Shown here: in pieces, positions 8,399-17,050 of the stretch
Layout of the letters: the number at the start of each line of letters is the position of its first letter
Position numbering within the stretch: the stretch's first letter is position 1
DNA from: Flagellimonas hymeniacidonis
GTDB lineage: Bacteria > Bacteroidota > Bacteroidia > Flavobacteriales > Flavobacteriaceae
Assembly (NCBI RefSeq): GCF_008040165.1
Contig: NZ_VRUR01000002.1
Coordinates: 992,001 to 1,056,000 of the forward strand
Length of the DNA stretch: 64,000 nucleotides
Direction: 5' to 3'
Notes under the pieces: model-generated
Told to the model about the DNA's origin: nothing
The model's database searches: none
Seen by the model: only the letters and a program-made list of their open reading frames with translations
Program-made: the position numbers and the translations under genes

Positions 8399-10636
8399 TT
8401 AGTTGGAAGTGCCAAGATCGTCCACGGGACGTCCCGTACCATAATTGACATTGATTATCTTGACCTCTCCATTTTTTACGGTAATGGCCCCCACAGGTCC
8501 CGAAAAGGGTTCTTCTGCAATATTTGCATGCTCGGAATAACCAGAACCGGGATTTGTAATGGTGTAGTTTTCGCTCCATGTATGCTCCGTGGTCACAAGA
8601 TCCTCTAAGAAACCGGTTAAAGCTATGGTGGCGCCAGAGCCGGCCTCCGTTAACCCATCCAAGGTTTTTAGGGTAAGCCCATAAGCTGAGTTGTACCCTC
8701 GCCCCACATATATATTCTCCAAACCTGTAATCTCCCCATCCTTAATGATCACGCTGGCCGTGGTCTGCTCATGCTCGGGTTCTATGATCAGTACCTCAGG
8801 GGTTATGTAGGACATCTGGTCCAAATAGGCATGGACTTTTTTTCCACTATTTCCAACAGTGTTCAATACGGATTTGTTAAAATCCAGACCATGATCCTCC
8901 ACTTTTAAATAATCTTCCAAGGGATCGATTATCTGGCCTACGCTAAAATCCCCATCCTCGTTTAAATTTGAAGCCAGAAAGCGGGTATCCGTGATCTTAT
9001 TGCCCGGTACATTTGCATAGGTATACTGTATTTCCGGTAAAAGCACATAGGGCTGTGAAATGGTACTGTTGTCTAATTCGGTAAAATGTCTAAAGGCCAT
9101 GTCAGTGACCTCAAGGGTGGCAGGTTCGGTGGGGTCTCCTCCAGATATTTCAAAGTCTGGTACGGTGGTGTACCCAAATCCCGCATAATATACATGAAAA
9201 ACATCCACTTTACCTGAATAGGTGAGGGTTCCGGTGGGTAGGGTACCTGGAGTTGCACCAAAAATCAACTCCACATCAAAAACCTGATGGGTGAACTCTT
9301 CAGGAACATTAAGGTCTATGATACCCGTGGGCAAAGATCCAGATCCATCAGCCTCCACAATGGCCAGAAATACATCGGAGGTCATATCATCTTCAAGTGT
9401 GAACCGCGCTCTGACAAAAACATCTTGAAAGGGATTATATCCACTTCCACCATCTGTGATAGTAATGGATTGAAAATCCCAAAGCATATCGGCATGTATC
9501 CCGGCAATAGTATCTATAACCGACTCCGGAGCGGTTATCGTTACCGTTGGTGAAATTTGGTAACCTGACCCTTGGGTAGCCCTGAATTTTACGTTTGGGA
9601 AATCTTCTTCAATTGGAAAATCATCTATTAAACCATTTAACTGCGCTGGAAGAATGGAATTTCGGCCACGCCTTTCAATGGGCATGGTAAAGCCTCTCCC
9701 CGGTAGAGGAACAGGATCAAACTCGGCAATAACATTTGGAATAGCCGGGGTAGTGGTAGGGGTAATATCTGGACCAAATACAGCGGGCAAAACACCTACT
9801 TGTGGTGCCTCATCTGCACCGTTTATGTTTGAGTAGGCCAGGCGCTGACCGGCCTCCACTAAGGGAAAAAGCAGTTCGATCTCCGTACCTTTAACATTAG
9901 CCGGCACTTGCATGCTGTATTCACCAGAGGTATTGTCCACCAATGCGATACCTATATTGCCCTGGGTAAAGGTGAAGGATCCCTCTATATAAATGGATGT
10001 GTTACCAACACCGTTGCTGTTTTCCAATCTGGAATGTTGGGCATTGACCTCAGCATCCAAATTGGCGCGGATGGTAATGTCCTGTGGCACTTCTGGGGCG
10101 CTGTTGGTAAGGTCTGTCTCTATACTTACCACTCCTTTTATGGTTGCGGCACTTTCCCCGTCCAATCTAAAGACCTCAATTTTTGAAGCCTCAGAAGTTT
10201 CAATGGGCACGATCTTATTGTTTATGTTTTGGTAGTGTACGCCCTCCAAGAGGCTCCCAAAGTCTACCATATAAGAAAAATTGGCAAAGCTTGTAGCGGA
10301 TACGGCCACATGGTAGCCACCCAATAGGATATCCACAAAAAGAGCATTGCCGTTCTGGTCTGTTGTTGTAGTGGCCACGGACCCATCCTTTTGGTTGGTA
10401 ATAGTAATGGTAGCCTCGGCAACGGGGCTTTCATCGTCATGTAGGGTAATGGAGTAGTCCAAAAGCCCAGAAGCCAGGGTAATGGCTGCGGCATTTTCTT
10501 TGGCCTGCTCCTGTGTTAGTTCTTTTTGTGATTGTAATACGTCCTCTTCGGAGAAGTCATTTTTACAAGACTTTGTCACCAAGCCGAAGACCAGTGCCAA
10601 AAGTATAGGGGCGAAGGTATTTTTTATTCTTTTCAT
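8399..10636 (-). CDS. Predicted surface lipoprotein, paralogue 2 of a tandem pair
   Basis: 745 residues. It has a type II signal ('LVTKSC') and the mature N-terminus CKNDFSEED fits the Lys/Asp/Glu-rich lipoprotein export signal of Bacteroidota, so surface display is likely. Residues about 25-50 are helical, about 55-125 look like a carboxypeptidase-regulatory-like beta-sandwich ('PVAEATITITNQKDGSVATT'). The second half carries diverged short repeats around a G-[S/F/R]-GY core ('GSGYQISPTVTI', 'GGSGYNPF', 'AGFGYTTVPDFEI', 'NPGSGYSEHANI'), suggesting a repetitive beta structure. The N-terminal 260 residues are nearly the same as in the gene at 10770. No enzyme motif seen; adhesion or ligand binding is only a guess. 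Confidence 0.75.
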   Translation of the reverse strand: MKRIKNTFAPILLALVFGLVTKSCKNDFSEEDVLQSQKELTQEQAKENAAAITLASGLLDYSITLHDDESPVAEATITITNQKDGSVATTTTDQNGNALFVDILLGGYHVAVSATSFANFSYMVDFGSLLEGVHYQNINNKIVPIETSEASKIEVFRLDGESAATIKGVVSIETDLTNSAPEVPQDITIRANLDAEVNAQHSRLENSNGVGNTSIYIEGSFTFTQGNIGIALVDNTSGEYSMQVPANVKGTEIELLFPLVEAGQRLAYSNINGADEAPQVGVLPAVFGPDITPTTTPAIPNVIAEFDPVPLPGRGFTMPIERRGRNSILPAQLNGLIDDFPIEEDFPNVKFRATQGSGYQISPTVTITAPESVIDTIAGIHADMLWDFQSITITDGGSGYNPFQDVFVRARFTLEDDMTSDVFLAIVEADGSGSLPTGIIDLNVPEEFTHQVFDVELIFGATPGTLPTGTLTYSGKVDVFHVYYAGFGYTTVPDFEISGGDPTEPATLEVTDMAFRHFTELDNSTISQPYVLLPEIQYTYANVPGNKITDTRFLASNLNEDGDFSVGQIIDPLEDYLKVEDHGLDFNKSVLNTVGNSGKKVHAYLDQMSYITPEVLIIEPEHEQTTASVIIKDGEITGLENIYVGRGYNSAYGLTLKTLDGLTEAGSGATIALTGFLEDLVTTEHTWSENYTITNPGSGYSEHANIAEEPFSGPVGAITVKNGEVKIINVNYGTGRPVDDLGTSN

Positions 10637-10705
10637 TTTTCTTTTTTTTGATGGGACACGGGTGTCTAGGTAATTAAGCGCAATACTTAGACTTTTAAGG
10701 GCAAA

Positions 10706-10724
10706 AAGGGACCGTAGGCCCCTT
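10706..10724 (-). terminator. Hairpin terminator between the paralogous lipoprotein genes
   Basis: AAGGG-A-CC (10706-10713) pairs with GG-C-CCCTT (10717-10724) over a GTA loop with one mismatch. On the minus strand it is followed by TTTTTG-type sequence. It lies 46 nt past the stop of the gene at 10770 and suggests that the two paralogues can be transcribed separately. Confidence 0.5.
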
Positions 10725-10769
10725 CTCTAAACTAACTAACTCAAAAAAAACTAATGGTTGCACTACTTA

Positions 10770-13043
10770 TTATTCAATATCATTAACACGCACACCTGTA
10801 CCGTAATCGATGTTTACGATCTTGGTCTGCCCATTTTTTATATTTACAGTGGTTCCCGATGATATTGGTGAAAAATCTTCTTCTGCAATGTTCAAATCCT
10901 TAGCATAACCGGAACCTTTATTGACTAGAGTATAGGCACCGCCCCATGTTACTTCTCCTGTTACTGTATTTGTAGTAAAGCCGCTGAGGCTAAAAGAGGC
11001 CCCGGTGCCCTGGATGGCATCCACTGTTAGGTCCACTTCAATGGTATAGCCTGTACCCGTGTTGGTGACCGTTAGGGAAGTGATTTCGCCATCATCGTTT
11101 ACTTTAAGCGTGCCCTCTGCCTGCTCATGTTCAGGTTCTATTACAATGGCGGTAGGGGTGGAATAGGAATATGGATCTAAGCGTATTCCTGCTACCGGGT
11201 CGGTACCGTAAAAAGCATCATCATTAAATACAATGTTGCCATTCGAAACACGTACAGCCAAGTCGAGATTCTGAACCTGTAATTCGTTTTGGGGAATACC
11301 GTCGACATCACGTTCAAAAACTTCAAAACCTTCAAAACCTTCATCAGTCACAATAACTCCCGGAGAGCTTTCATATTTATAACCCACCTCTGGTAGTACC
11401 ACGTACCCTTGGGTATTGCCCGTATTGTCCAGATCAAATTCATATTGGAAGGCCATATCCGTAATTTCCAAGGAAGCCTGTGTGGTTGGTTTTCCTCCTC
11501 CCTTTATGGTGATGGAAGGGATGCTGGTATACTTGTCTCCGCGATTCACTATTTCAAATTGCCGTATCTCTCCATTATATGTAAAACTACCAGTGGCTGC
11601 AGTAGTTTCTCCACCTTGCGGCTCAAACCTGATGGCAATATCTGTTACTACATAATCAGTAAATAATTGTGCAGGAACATTCAGCAATGGACGTTCTTCA
11701 ACAGGAAGGTTTCCTGATCCATCTGCATCAAGTTCTTCAATGAAAAAAGAAGCCTGTAAAAGATCATCCTCGCCTATAATGTCTAAATATACTTCCACTT
11801 TTGATAGCGCTTCATACTCGCCAGGGGTCAAAATTTGGTACATGTCGTCAAATTCCCAATCTACCCAAGCTTCAATTACAGCTGTGTCGCCAACCACTAC
11901 AGGAAGTGGGTTTTCTGGCGGGGCATCAACGGTTATGATAGGGGTTGTCTTAAAATCGTCTGAGCCTTTACTGCCCCTGAACACGATATGCTCATTTGCT
12001 TCTAAATCGATTTCATTGGGAAAATCATTAATGGAAGCATTAAGCATGGTCAGCAACAGTCCACGACCCTGGGGCGTAAAGTTGCTTGGGGTAAAGCCCC
12101 TGCCCGGTGCCGGTGGGGCAGAAAAATTGGCCGTTGCCCCTGAAATGCTGGGAGATGTGTCAGCTATTGCGTAATCGGGGCCAAACAAAACGGGCTGGGT
12201 CCCTGTCTGCACCCCTACATCCACACCATTTTCCATGGACCAGGCCAGGGTTTGGTCTGTCTCTACCAAAGGTATCAAGAGTTCTATCTTGGTCCCGTCT
12301 GTACCTGCAGGTACCTGCATGGAATATTCTCCAGTGGTATTGTCTACCACCGCGACACCTATATTGCCTTGGGTAAAGGTAAAGGAACCGAGTACATAAA
12401 TGGAACCAAAGGAACCACCTCCACTGCTCTCCAATCCAGAGTGTTCTGCGTTAACCTCGGCATCCAAATTAGCACGTATGGTAATGTCTTGTGGTACTTC
12501 TGAAGTGCTATTGGTAAGATCTGTTTCTATGCTTACCACTCCTTTTATGGTAGCAGTACTTTCACCGTCCACAATAAAACCTTCAATTTTTGAGGCTTCA
12601 GACGATTCAATGGGTACAATCCTTTCATTTATATTTTGGTAATGTACGCCCTCTACGGGTTTTCCAAAATCTACTAGATAAGAGAAATCTGAAATATTTT
12701 CTGCGGATACAGCAACATTGTGGCCACCCAATTTAATGTCCACAAAAACGGCATTACCGTTAGCATCCGTTGTGGCGGTGATTACAGTGCCATCTGCTTG
12801 GTTGGTAACGGATACGGTTGCACCGGCGATGGGCTTGTTGTCCTCATGCAGGTTTACCGTATAATCCAGCAAACTGGAGGCCAGTGCTATGGCGGCCGCA
12901 TTTTCTGCTGCTTGTTCATCTGAGAGTTCTTTTTGCTGCTCGAGCAAGTCTTCTTCGGTGAAGTCATCCTTACAGGAGGTGACCAATATGCCAAAGGCCA
13001 GCACGGTAAGTATGGGAAATAAAGTGTTTTTGATTCTTTTCAT
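10770..13043 (-). CDS. Predicted surface lipoprotein, paralogue 1 of a tandem pair
   Basis: 757 residues. Signal 'GILVTSC' is followed by CKDDFTEED, a good Bacteroidota surface-lipoprotein export signal. It shares with its neighbour at 8399 the same helix (about 25-50), beta-sandwich (about 55-125), the block 'TATIKGVVSIETDLTNS' and the C-terminal 'YGTG' ending, while the middle is much more diverged. GSGY-type units recur ('NTGTGYTIEVDLTV', 'NKGSGYAKDLNIAEED', 'NRGDKYTSIPSITIKGGG'). Such units resemble the GGSGYTxxPTVTI repeats seen in many bacterial and phage beta-structured proteins. It follows the beta-barrel gene by 56 nt and may be co-expressed with it. Function unknown. Confidence 0.77.
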   Translation of the reverse strand: MKRIKNTLFPILTVLAFGILVTSCKDDFTEEDLLEQQKELSDEQAAENAAAIALASSLLDYTVNLHEDNKPIAGATVSVTNQADGTVITATTDANGNAVFVDIKLGGHNVAVSAENISDFSYLVDFGKPVEGVHYQNINERIVPIESSEASKIEGFIVDGESTATIKGVVSIETDLTNSTSEVPQDITIRANLDAEVNAEHSGLESSGGGSFGSIYVLGSFTFTQGNIGVAVVDNTTGEYSMQVPAGTDGTKIELLIPLVETDQTLAWSMENGVDVGVQTGTQPVLFGPDYAIADTSPSISGATANFSAPPAPGRGFTPSNFTPQGRGLLLTMLNASINDFPNEIDLEANEHIVFRGSKGSDDFKTTPIITVDAPPENPLPVVVGDTAVIEAWVDWEFDDMYQILTPGEYEALSKVEVYLDIIGEDDLLQASFFIEELDADGSGNLPVEERPLLNVPAQLFTDYVVTDIAIRFEPQGGETTAATGSFTYNGEIRQFEIVNRGDKYTSIPSITIKGGGKPTTQASLEITDMAFQYEFDLDNTGNTQGYVVLPEVGYKYESSPGVIVTDEGFEGFEVFERDVDGIPQNELQVQNLDLAVRVSNGNIVFNDDAFYGTDPVAGIRLDPYSYSTPTAIVIEPEHEQAEGTLKVNDDGEITSLTVTNTGTGYTIEVDLTVDAIQGTGASFSLSGFTTNTVTGEVTWGGAYTLVNKGSGYAKDLNIAEEDFSPISSGTTVNIKNGQTKIVNIDYGTGVRVNDIE

Positions 13044-13099
13044 TTTATTCGGATTTAAATAGATTCAACAAAAAATTTATAGGTATTGTGTTTATGTTT

Positions 13100-13873
13100 T
13101 TATTTAAGGTGCAACTCTAAAAAGGAATAGGAAAAATTAATGCCAAACCTGTGCGCATTGAGGTCGCCAACAATATTTTCGGGTTGCCCAAATTGAACAT
13201 CGTTTAGATCTGTAAAGCCTCTTTGGTAGATAAACTCCAGAGAAAAGACCTCTTTGTTGGGGAGGTTAAAGTCTAACGCAAAACCAGCGTGTGCAGCTAA
13301 GTTTACTGTTTTGTAATCTCCGCCCACTTCTTCCCACTCATTGGAAAGAATGACCCTAGTGCCATCATTAAATATAAAATAGGAGTCATGGTTTTCCCTG
13401 GCCCTAAAAATATATGCACTGCTGGCGCCTACGATTAGTTTTGGCTGTATGGCCGCATTATTTAGGTCTGGAAGGCTTAGCCTAGCAGAAAGCTGCGCAT
13501 TGGCAGCGTGCATAAAAACCTGACGGTTTTGGTATTCCAGTGCAGCGATGCCCGCATCTGAAAAACTGTTGCCCCCTACATTAAAAAGGTTTAAGTCTCT
13601 GGCGAGGTCCGTACGACTACCGCCAAAAACATCGTATTGTAGATCAAACTGCACCTGCAAATAGGGCAGGGCCTGGTATCTAGCAAAAGCGCCAATATTT
13701 CCTGTCATCACCGAACCCGGTCGACTAAATTGGCTTAAACCGCCCCCAGCTTTGGCGCCTATATTAATAAGTGCATTCCTAGGGTTGATTTCTTCATCTA
13801 ACTGTTGTGACCATCCCTTTTCAGGGAGTGTGATCAAACACAGGATGGATACATAAAATAGTATTTGCTTCAT
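13100..13873 (-). CDS. Outer-membrane beta-barrel protein
   Basis: I place the start at the ATG at 13873 because it directly begins a signal peptide (MKQILFYVSILCLITLP, cleavage near 'GWSQ'), giving 257 residues; an upstream in-frame ATG at 13927 would add 18 polar residues before the signal. The mature protein shows alternating amphipathic strands ('LPYLQVQFDLQYDVFG', 'KLIVGASSAYIFR', 'HRFGINFSYSFLELHLK') typical of the small 8- to 10-stranded outer membrane barrel fold (PorT/OmpW-like size). No catalytic motif. First gene of the minus-strand surface island; the two lipoprotein genes follow. Confidence 0.7.
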   Translation of the reverse strand: MKQILFYVSILCLITLPEKGWSQQLDEEINPRNALINIGAKAGGGLSQFSRPGSVMTGNIGAFARYQALPYLQVQFDLQYDVFGGSRTDLARDLNLFNVGGNSFSDAGIAALEYQNRQVFMHAANAQLSARLSLPDLNNAAIQPKLIVGASSAYIFRARENHDSYFIFNDGTRVILSNEWEEVGGDYKTVNLAAHAGFALDFNLPNKEVFSLEFIYQRGFTDLNDVQFGQPENIVGDLNAHRFGINFSYSFLELHLK

Positions 13874-14193
13874 AGTTTTTTGTTTGTTTGAAGACTTTAC
13901 ATGGTTAAAAAAACATTCTGTATACATATCATTTTAAATAAAGGTTGATTGCGCCTTTTTAAAAACCGCAAGACATGATCAATTGGTTTCTAGGCGCTTG
14001 CAAATTATTTATAAGTGGTTTTGATTTTTTGTGATTGCTGCATGGATTTGGTAAGGATCCTCGGGGTATATGCGCAAGGTTTTTCATGTAGTAGGTTTCA
14101 TAGCTTTGGGTTACTTTTTGTTAGGTTGATGAAAACTCAACAATCAGCACCAAATTTAAATAGCAGCCATGTCCAAAATGCACCAGAATTGAC

Positions 14194-14284
14194 GGATGTA
14201 GGGTTTGAGTTGATGGTTAAGGGTGAAGGGTGAAGGGTTGGAGGGGGAAGGGTAAAGGGTGGGAGGTGAAAGGATTGGAGGCGA
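14194..14284. repeat. G-rich degenerate heptad repeat, 13 units
   Basis: Thirteen consecutive 7-nt units with consensus GGGTGAA on the plus strand; two neighbouring units at 14222-14235 are identical (GGTGAAG). The run contains at least six separate GGG tracts with loops of 1-5 nt between 14221 and 14263, so a G-quadruplex is possible on the plus strand, the template strand for leuB-direction transcripts. It lies just beyond the leu operon terminator. Related 7-nt-period tracts are at 15432 and 17659. Confidence 0.75.
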
Positions 14285-14292
14285 TACAAAAT

Positions 14293-14324
14293 AAAAAGCC
14301 CCATGCATTTGCACAGGGCCTTTT
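14293..14324 (-). terminator. Terminator of the leuCDAB operon
   Basis: AAAAAGCCCC (14293-14302) and GGGCCTTTT (14316-14324) pair with a small irregularity, and the enclosed TGCA-TTTGCA can pair inside. On the minus strand the hairpin is followed by TTTTTATTTTG. It is 24 nt after the leuB stop. Confidence 0.65.
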
Positions 14325-14347
14325 GGATAGGTTGGTTGTTATTTTTC

Positions 14348-15403
14348 TTAGATATTGGCCGCAAGCCAATCTCCAACTTCGCTGGTTTTGTATGCTTTTC
14401 CGTTTTCGGCAAGGTCTTCGGTGACTATGCCCTCTGCCAAAGATTTGTTTACAATGGCACGTATGGCTTCGGCTTCATCATTTAAATTAAAATCTTCGAA
14501 TAGCATTGCCGCGGACAATATAGTCGCCAAAGGATTTGCAATATCCTTACCCGCTGCTTGTGGATACGATCCATGAATGGGTTCGTACAATTTTGCGGTT
14601 TCTCCCACAGATGCCGAAGGCATTAATCCCATGGAGCCTGAAATTACGGAGGCTTCATCTGTTAAAATGTCTCCAAATAAATTTTCGGTGATGATCACAT
14701 CATAATCACTTGGCCATTGTACCAAGCGCATGGCAACGGCATCGACGAATTCATAGGAAACTTCAACTTCTGGATAGTCTTTTTCCATGGCTTGTACGGT
14801 TTCTCGCCATAGGCGTGAAGATTCCAACACATTGGCCTTGTCCACACAACAAAGTCTTTTGGAGCGACCCATGGCCATTTCAAAACCTTTCTTTGCCAAC
14901 CGCTGAATTTCTGCACGAGTGTAGGTCATGGTGTCGAATGCGGTGTTTCCATCATCCTTTCTTCCCCGTTCTCCAAAATACACTCCGCCGGTCAATTCAC
15001 GCAGAATAATTAAATCGGTACCCTCAATGCGCTCTCTTTTTAGTGGGGATTTATCAATCAACGAAGGAAATGTAAACGTAGGGCGAACGTTGGCAAATAA
15101 TCCTAATTTTTGGCGCATTTTAAGCAATCCCTGTTCCGGACGTACTTTGGCTGAGGGGTCGTTATCAAAACGTGGGTGCCCAATAGCGCCAAACAGCACT
15201 GCATCTGCGCTGGCACACACTTGGTGGGTTTCGTCTGGATAGGGTTCGCCAACGGCATCAATAGCGGCAGCTCCTGTTAGGGCTGGTGTCCAGTTGATTT
15301 CGTGATTGAATTTTTTTGCGACGGCGTTGGATACTTTTACGGCTTGATCAATGACTTCGGGACCAATTCCGTCTCCTGCCAAAAGGGCTATGTTTAATTT
15401 CAT
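14348..15403 (-). CDS. leuB: 3-isopropylmalate dehydrogenase
   Basis: Oxidatively decarboxylates 3-isopropylmalate to 2-oxoisocaproate with NAD+, the third step of leucine synthesis. The 351 residues begin with the family signature 'LLAGDGIGPEV' and contain 'GSYPQAAGKDIANPLATILS' near the end, the NAD-binding loop of the decarboxylating dehydrogenase family; 'ITENLFGDILTDEAS' holds the metal-binding aspartates. It is the last gene of leuC-leuD-leuA-leuB, separated from leuA by 101 nt that is mostly heptad repeat. Confidence 0.95.
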   Translation of the reverse strand: MKLNIALLAGDGIGPEVIDQAVKVSNAVAKKFNHEINWTPALTGAAAIDAVGEPYPDETHQVCASADAVLFGAIGHPRFDNDPSAKVRPEQGLLKMRQKLGLFANVRPTFTFPSLIDKSPLKRERIEGTDLIILRELTGGVYFGERGRKDDGNTAFDTMTYTRAEIQRLAKKGFEMAMGRSKRLCCVDKANVLESSRLWRETVQAMEKDYPEVEVSYEFVDAVAMRLVQWPSDYDVIITENLFGDILTDEASVISGSMGLMPSASVGETAKLYEPIHGSYPQAAGKDIANPLATILSAAMLFEDFNLNDEAEAIRAIVNKSLAEGIVTEDLAENGKAYKTSEVGDWLAANI

Positions 15404-15431
15404 TTATATCAGTTATCAATTGTTGATTAAT

Positions 15432-15508
15432 TGGTTTAAGGGCAAAAGGTAAAGGGATATATGTGAAAGGCTATTGTTCATCGGTCATTGTATATTGACA
15501 ATTGTCAA
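15432..15508. repeat. Heptad repeat in the leuA-leuB gap, 11 units
   Basis: Eleven consecutive 7-nt units counted on the plus strand: position 7 is A in 11 of 11 and position 3 is G in 10 of 11, while other columns vary. The units nearest leuA are of the TTGTCAA type (including a 14-bp perfect palindrome TTGACAATTGTCAA at 15495-15508 that overlaps the leuA stop), those nearest leuB are of the AGGGCAA type. It therefore looks like a mosaic of the tracts at 17659 and 14194. Confidence 0.75.
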
Positions 15509-17022
15509 ATAAGGTTAAGCATTTTTTCTGTAGCTTTTATGGCAGATACCGTTTGGTCGGAATCTAAACCTCTAGTAGTAAAATCTTTTTCTTTCATTCG
15601 CCAGGTTATAATTGTTTCACAAAGGGCATCCGAGGTACTCCCAGGTGGAATTCTAACGCCGTAGTCTACCAATTTGGGCAGTTCCATCTTTTCCTTTAGA
15701 TATACCTTTTTCAATGCATTGATGAAAGCATCAAATTGTCCATCACCCTGTGCGTTTTCTTCGTAAGCTTTTCCATCGATTTCTATGGAAAGGGTAGTGG
15801 AAGGCTTTAAGCCTTTGGAATGGGTGAGCACATAAGACTTTACAAATACACGTTGTTGATGCAATTTACTGTCCAGAACATCCGAAATGATGTAGGGAAG
15901 ATCTTCTTTGGTGACTCGCTCCTTTTTATCGCCAAGCTCAATAATTCGCTCCGTAACTTTTTTGAGCTCATTATCATTTAAGATTAATCCCAACTCCTGG
16001 AGATTTTTTTGAATATTAGCTTTTCCTGATGTTTTTCCTAGTGCATATTTGCGTTTTCTACCAAAACGTTCAGGCAACAAATCATTAAAGTAAAGATTCT
16101 TTTTACTATCTCCATCTGCATGTATTCCAGCAGTTTGTGTAAAAACATTATCTCCAACAATTGGTTTGTTGACTGGGATGCCAAAACCAGTAAAGGCAGA
16201 AACCAATTTGCTTACTTTATACAATGATGATTCTTTAACTCCGATAGAAATATTCGGCATAAAATCGTTAACCACAGCGACCACACTTGCCAAAGGAGCA
16301 TTACCAGCACGTTCACCCATACCGTTAACGGTAAGGTGCAAACCATGGCATCCCGCTTTTAGTGCTTCCATAACGTTGGCAACACTTAAGTCATAGTCGT
16401 TATGACCATGAAAGTCAAAATGTGTTTCTGGATATCTATTGATAATTTGCCCAAGAAAGTCTGCTGTTTCATGATGGGTTAGAATACCCAAAGTATCTGG
16501 AAGCAATATTCTTTTTATGGGTTGAGAGGTAAGAAAATCAAGAAATTGAAAGACATACTCCGGTGAATTTCGCATACCGTTACTCCAATCTTCCAGATAT
16601 ACATTGGTGATAATACCTAAATCTTTGGCTTTGGAAAGGACTTGTTCAATATCGGCAAAATGTTGCTCTGGGGTCTTTTTAAGTTGGTGTGTTAAATGAT
16701 TAAGAGAGCCTTTGGTCAATAGGTTTTGCACCTTGGCACCGCTTTCCTGCATCCAATCTAAGGAAACACCCTTGTCTACAAAGGTGAGTACTTCCACTTT
16801 GGAAAGGTACCCCTCGCTTGCTGCCCAATCCGTTATGTTTTTAACCGCTGTGAACTCCCCTTCTGAGACTCTTGCAGAAGCAACCTCAATCCGATCCACT
16901 TTAAGTTCTTCCAGCAGCAGTTTGGCCAGGGTAAGCTTTTCTGATGAAGAGAAGGATACGCCAGAGGTCTGTTCACCATCCCTAAGGGTGGTATCCATGA
17001 TTTCAACAGTACGTTTTTTCAT
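15505..17022 (-). CDS. leuA: 2-isopropylmalate synthase / citramalate synthase family (LeuA-like)
   Basis: Condenses acetyl-CoA with a 2-oxoacid, 2-oxoisovalerate if it is the leucine enzyme. The TIM-barrel starts with 'IMDTTLRDGEQTSGVSF', the metal-binding HxH is in 'HFDFHGHNDYDLSVANV', and about residues 360-505 form the C-terminal regulatory LeuA dimerisation domain. The 'TSGVSF' variant after DGEQ is nearer to the citramalate synthase subgroup than to E. coli LeuA ('APG'), but the position between leuD and leuB, and ilvA elsewhere in the window supplying 2-oxobutyrate from threonine, favour the leucine role. 505 residues is normal. It starts 28 nt after leuD. Confidence 0.85.
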   Translation of the reverse strand: MKKRTVEIMDTTLRDGEQTSGVSFSSSEKLTLAKLLLEELKVDRIEVASARVSEGEFTAVKNITDWAASEGYLSKVEVLTFVDKGVSLDWMQESGAKVQNLLTKGSLNHLTHQLKKTPEQHFADIEQVLSKAKDLGIITNVYLEDWSNGMRNSPEYVFQFLDFLTSQPIKRILLPDTLGILTHHETADFLGQIINRYPETHFDFHGHNDYDLSVANVMEALKAGCHGLHLTVNGMGERAGNAPLASVVAVVNDFMPNISIGVKESSLYKVSKLVSAFTGFGIPVNKPIVGDNVFTQTAGIHADGDSKKNLYFNDLLPERFGRKRKYALGKTSGKANIQKNLQELGLILNDNELKKVTERIIELGDKKERVTKEDLPYIISDVLDSKLHQQRVFVKSYVLTHSKGLKPSTTLSIEIDGKAYEENAQGDGQFDAFINALKKVYLKEKMELPKLVDYGVRIPPGSTSDALCETIITWRMKEKDFTTRGLDSDQTVSAIKATEKMLNLI

Positions 17023-17050
17023 TTTACTTTAGTAATCTTCCTAAAATGCT

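Larger units (their letters stand above)
13874..14347. other. 474-nt intergenic region with heptad repeats and leu terminator
   Basis: Small open frames here do not look coding. It holds the leader of the beta-barrel gene, a 91-nt G-rich tract with 7-nt period (14194-14284) and the hairpin at the end of the leu operon (14293-14324). Confidence 0.65.

Noticed and set aside
8399..13043. Phage tail-fibre origin of the GSGY-repeat proteins
   Set aside because: Both have lipoprotein signals and no phage genes are around; the GSGY type of repeat is also common in bacterial surface proteins.
14015..14233. 72-codon plus-strand frame in the gap before leuB
   Set aside because: Cys-rich odd composition, runs into the heptad tract, no start context; not coding.
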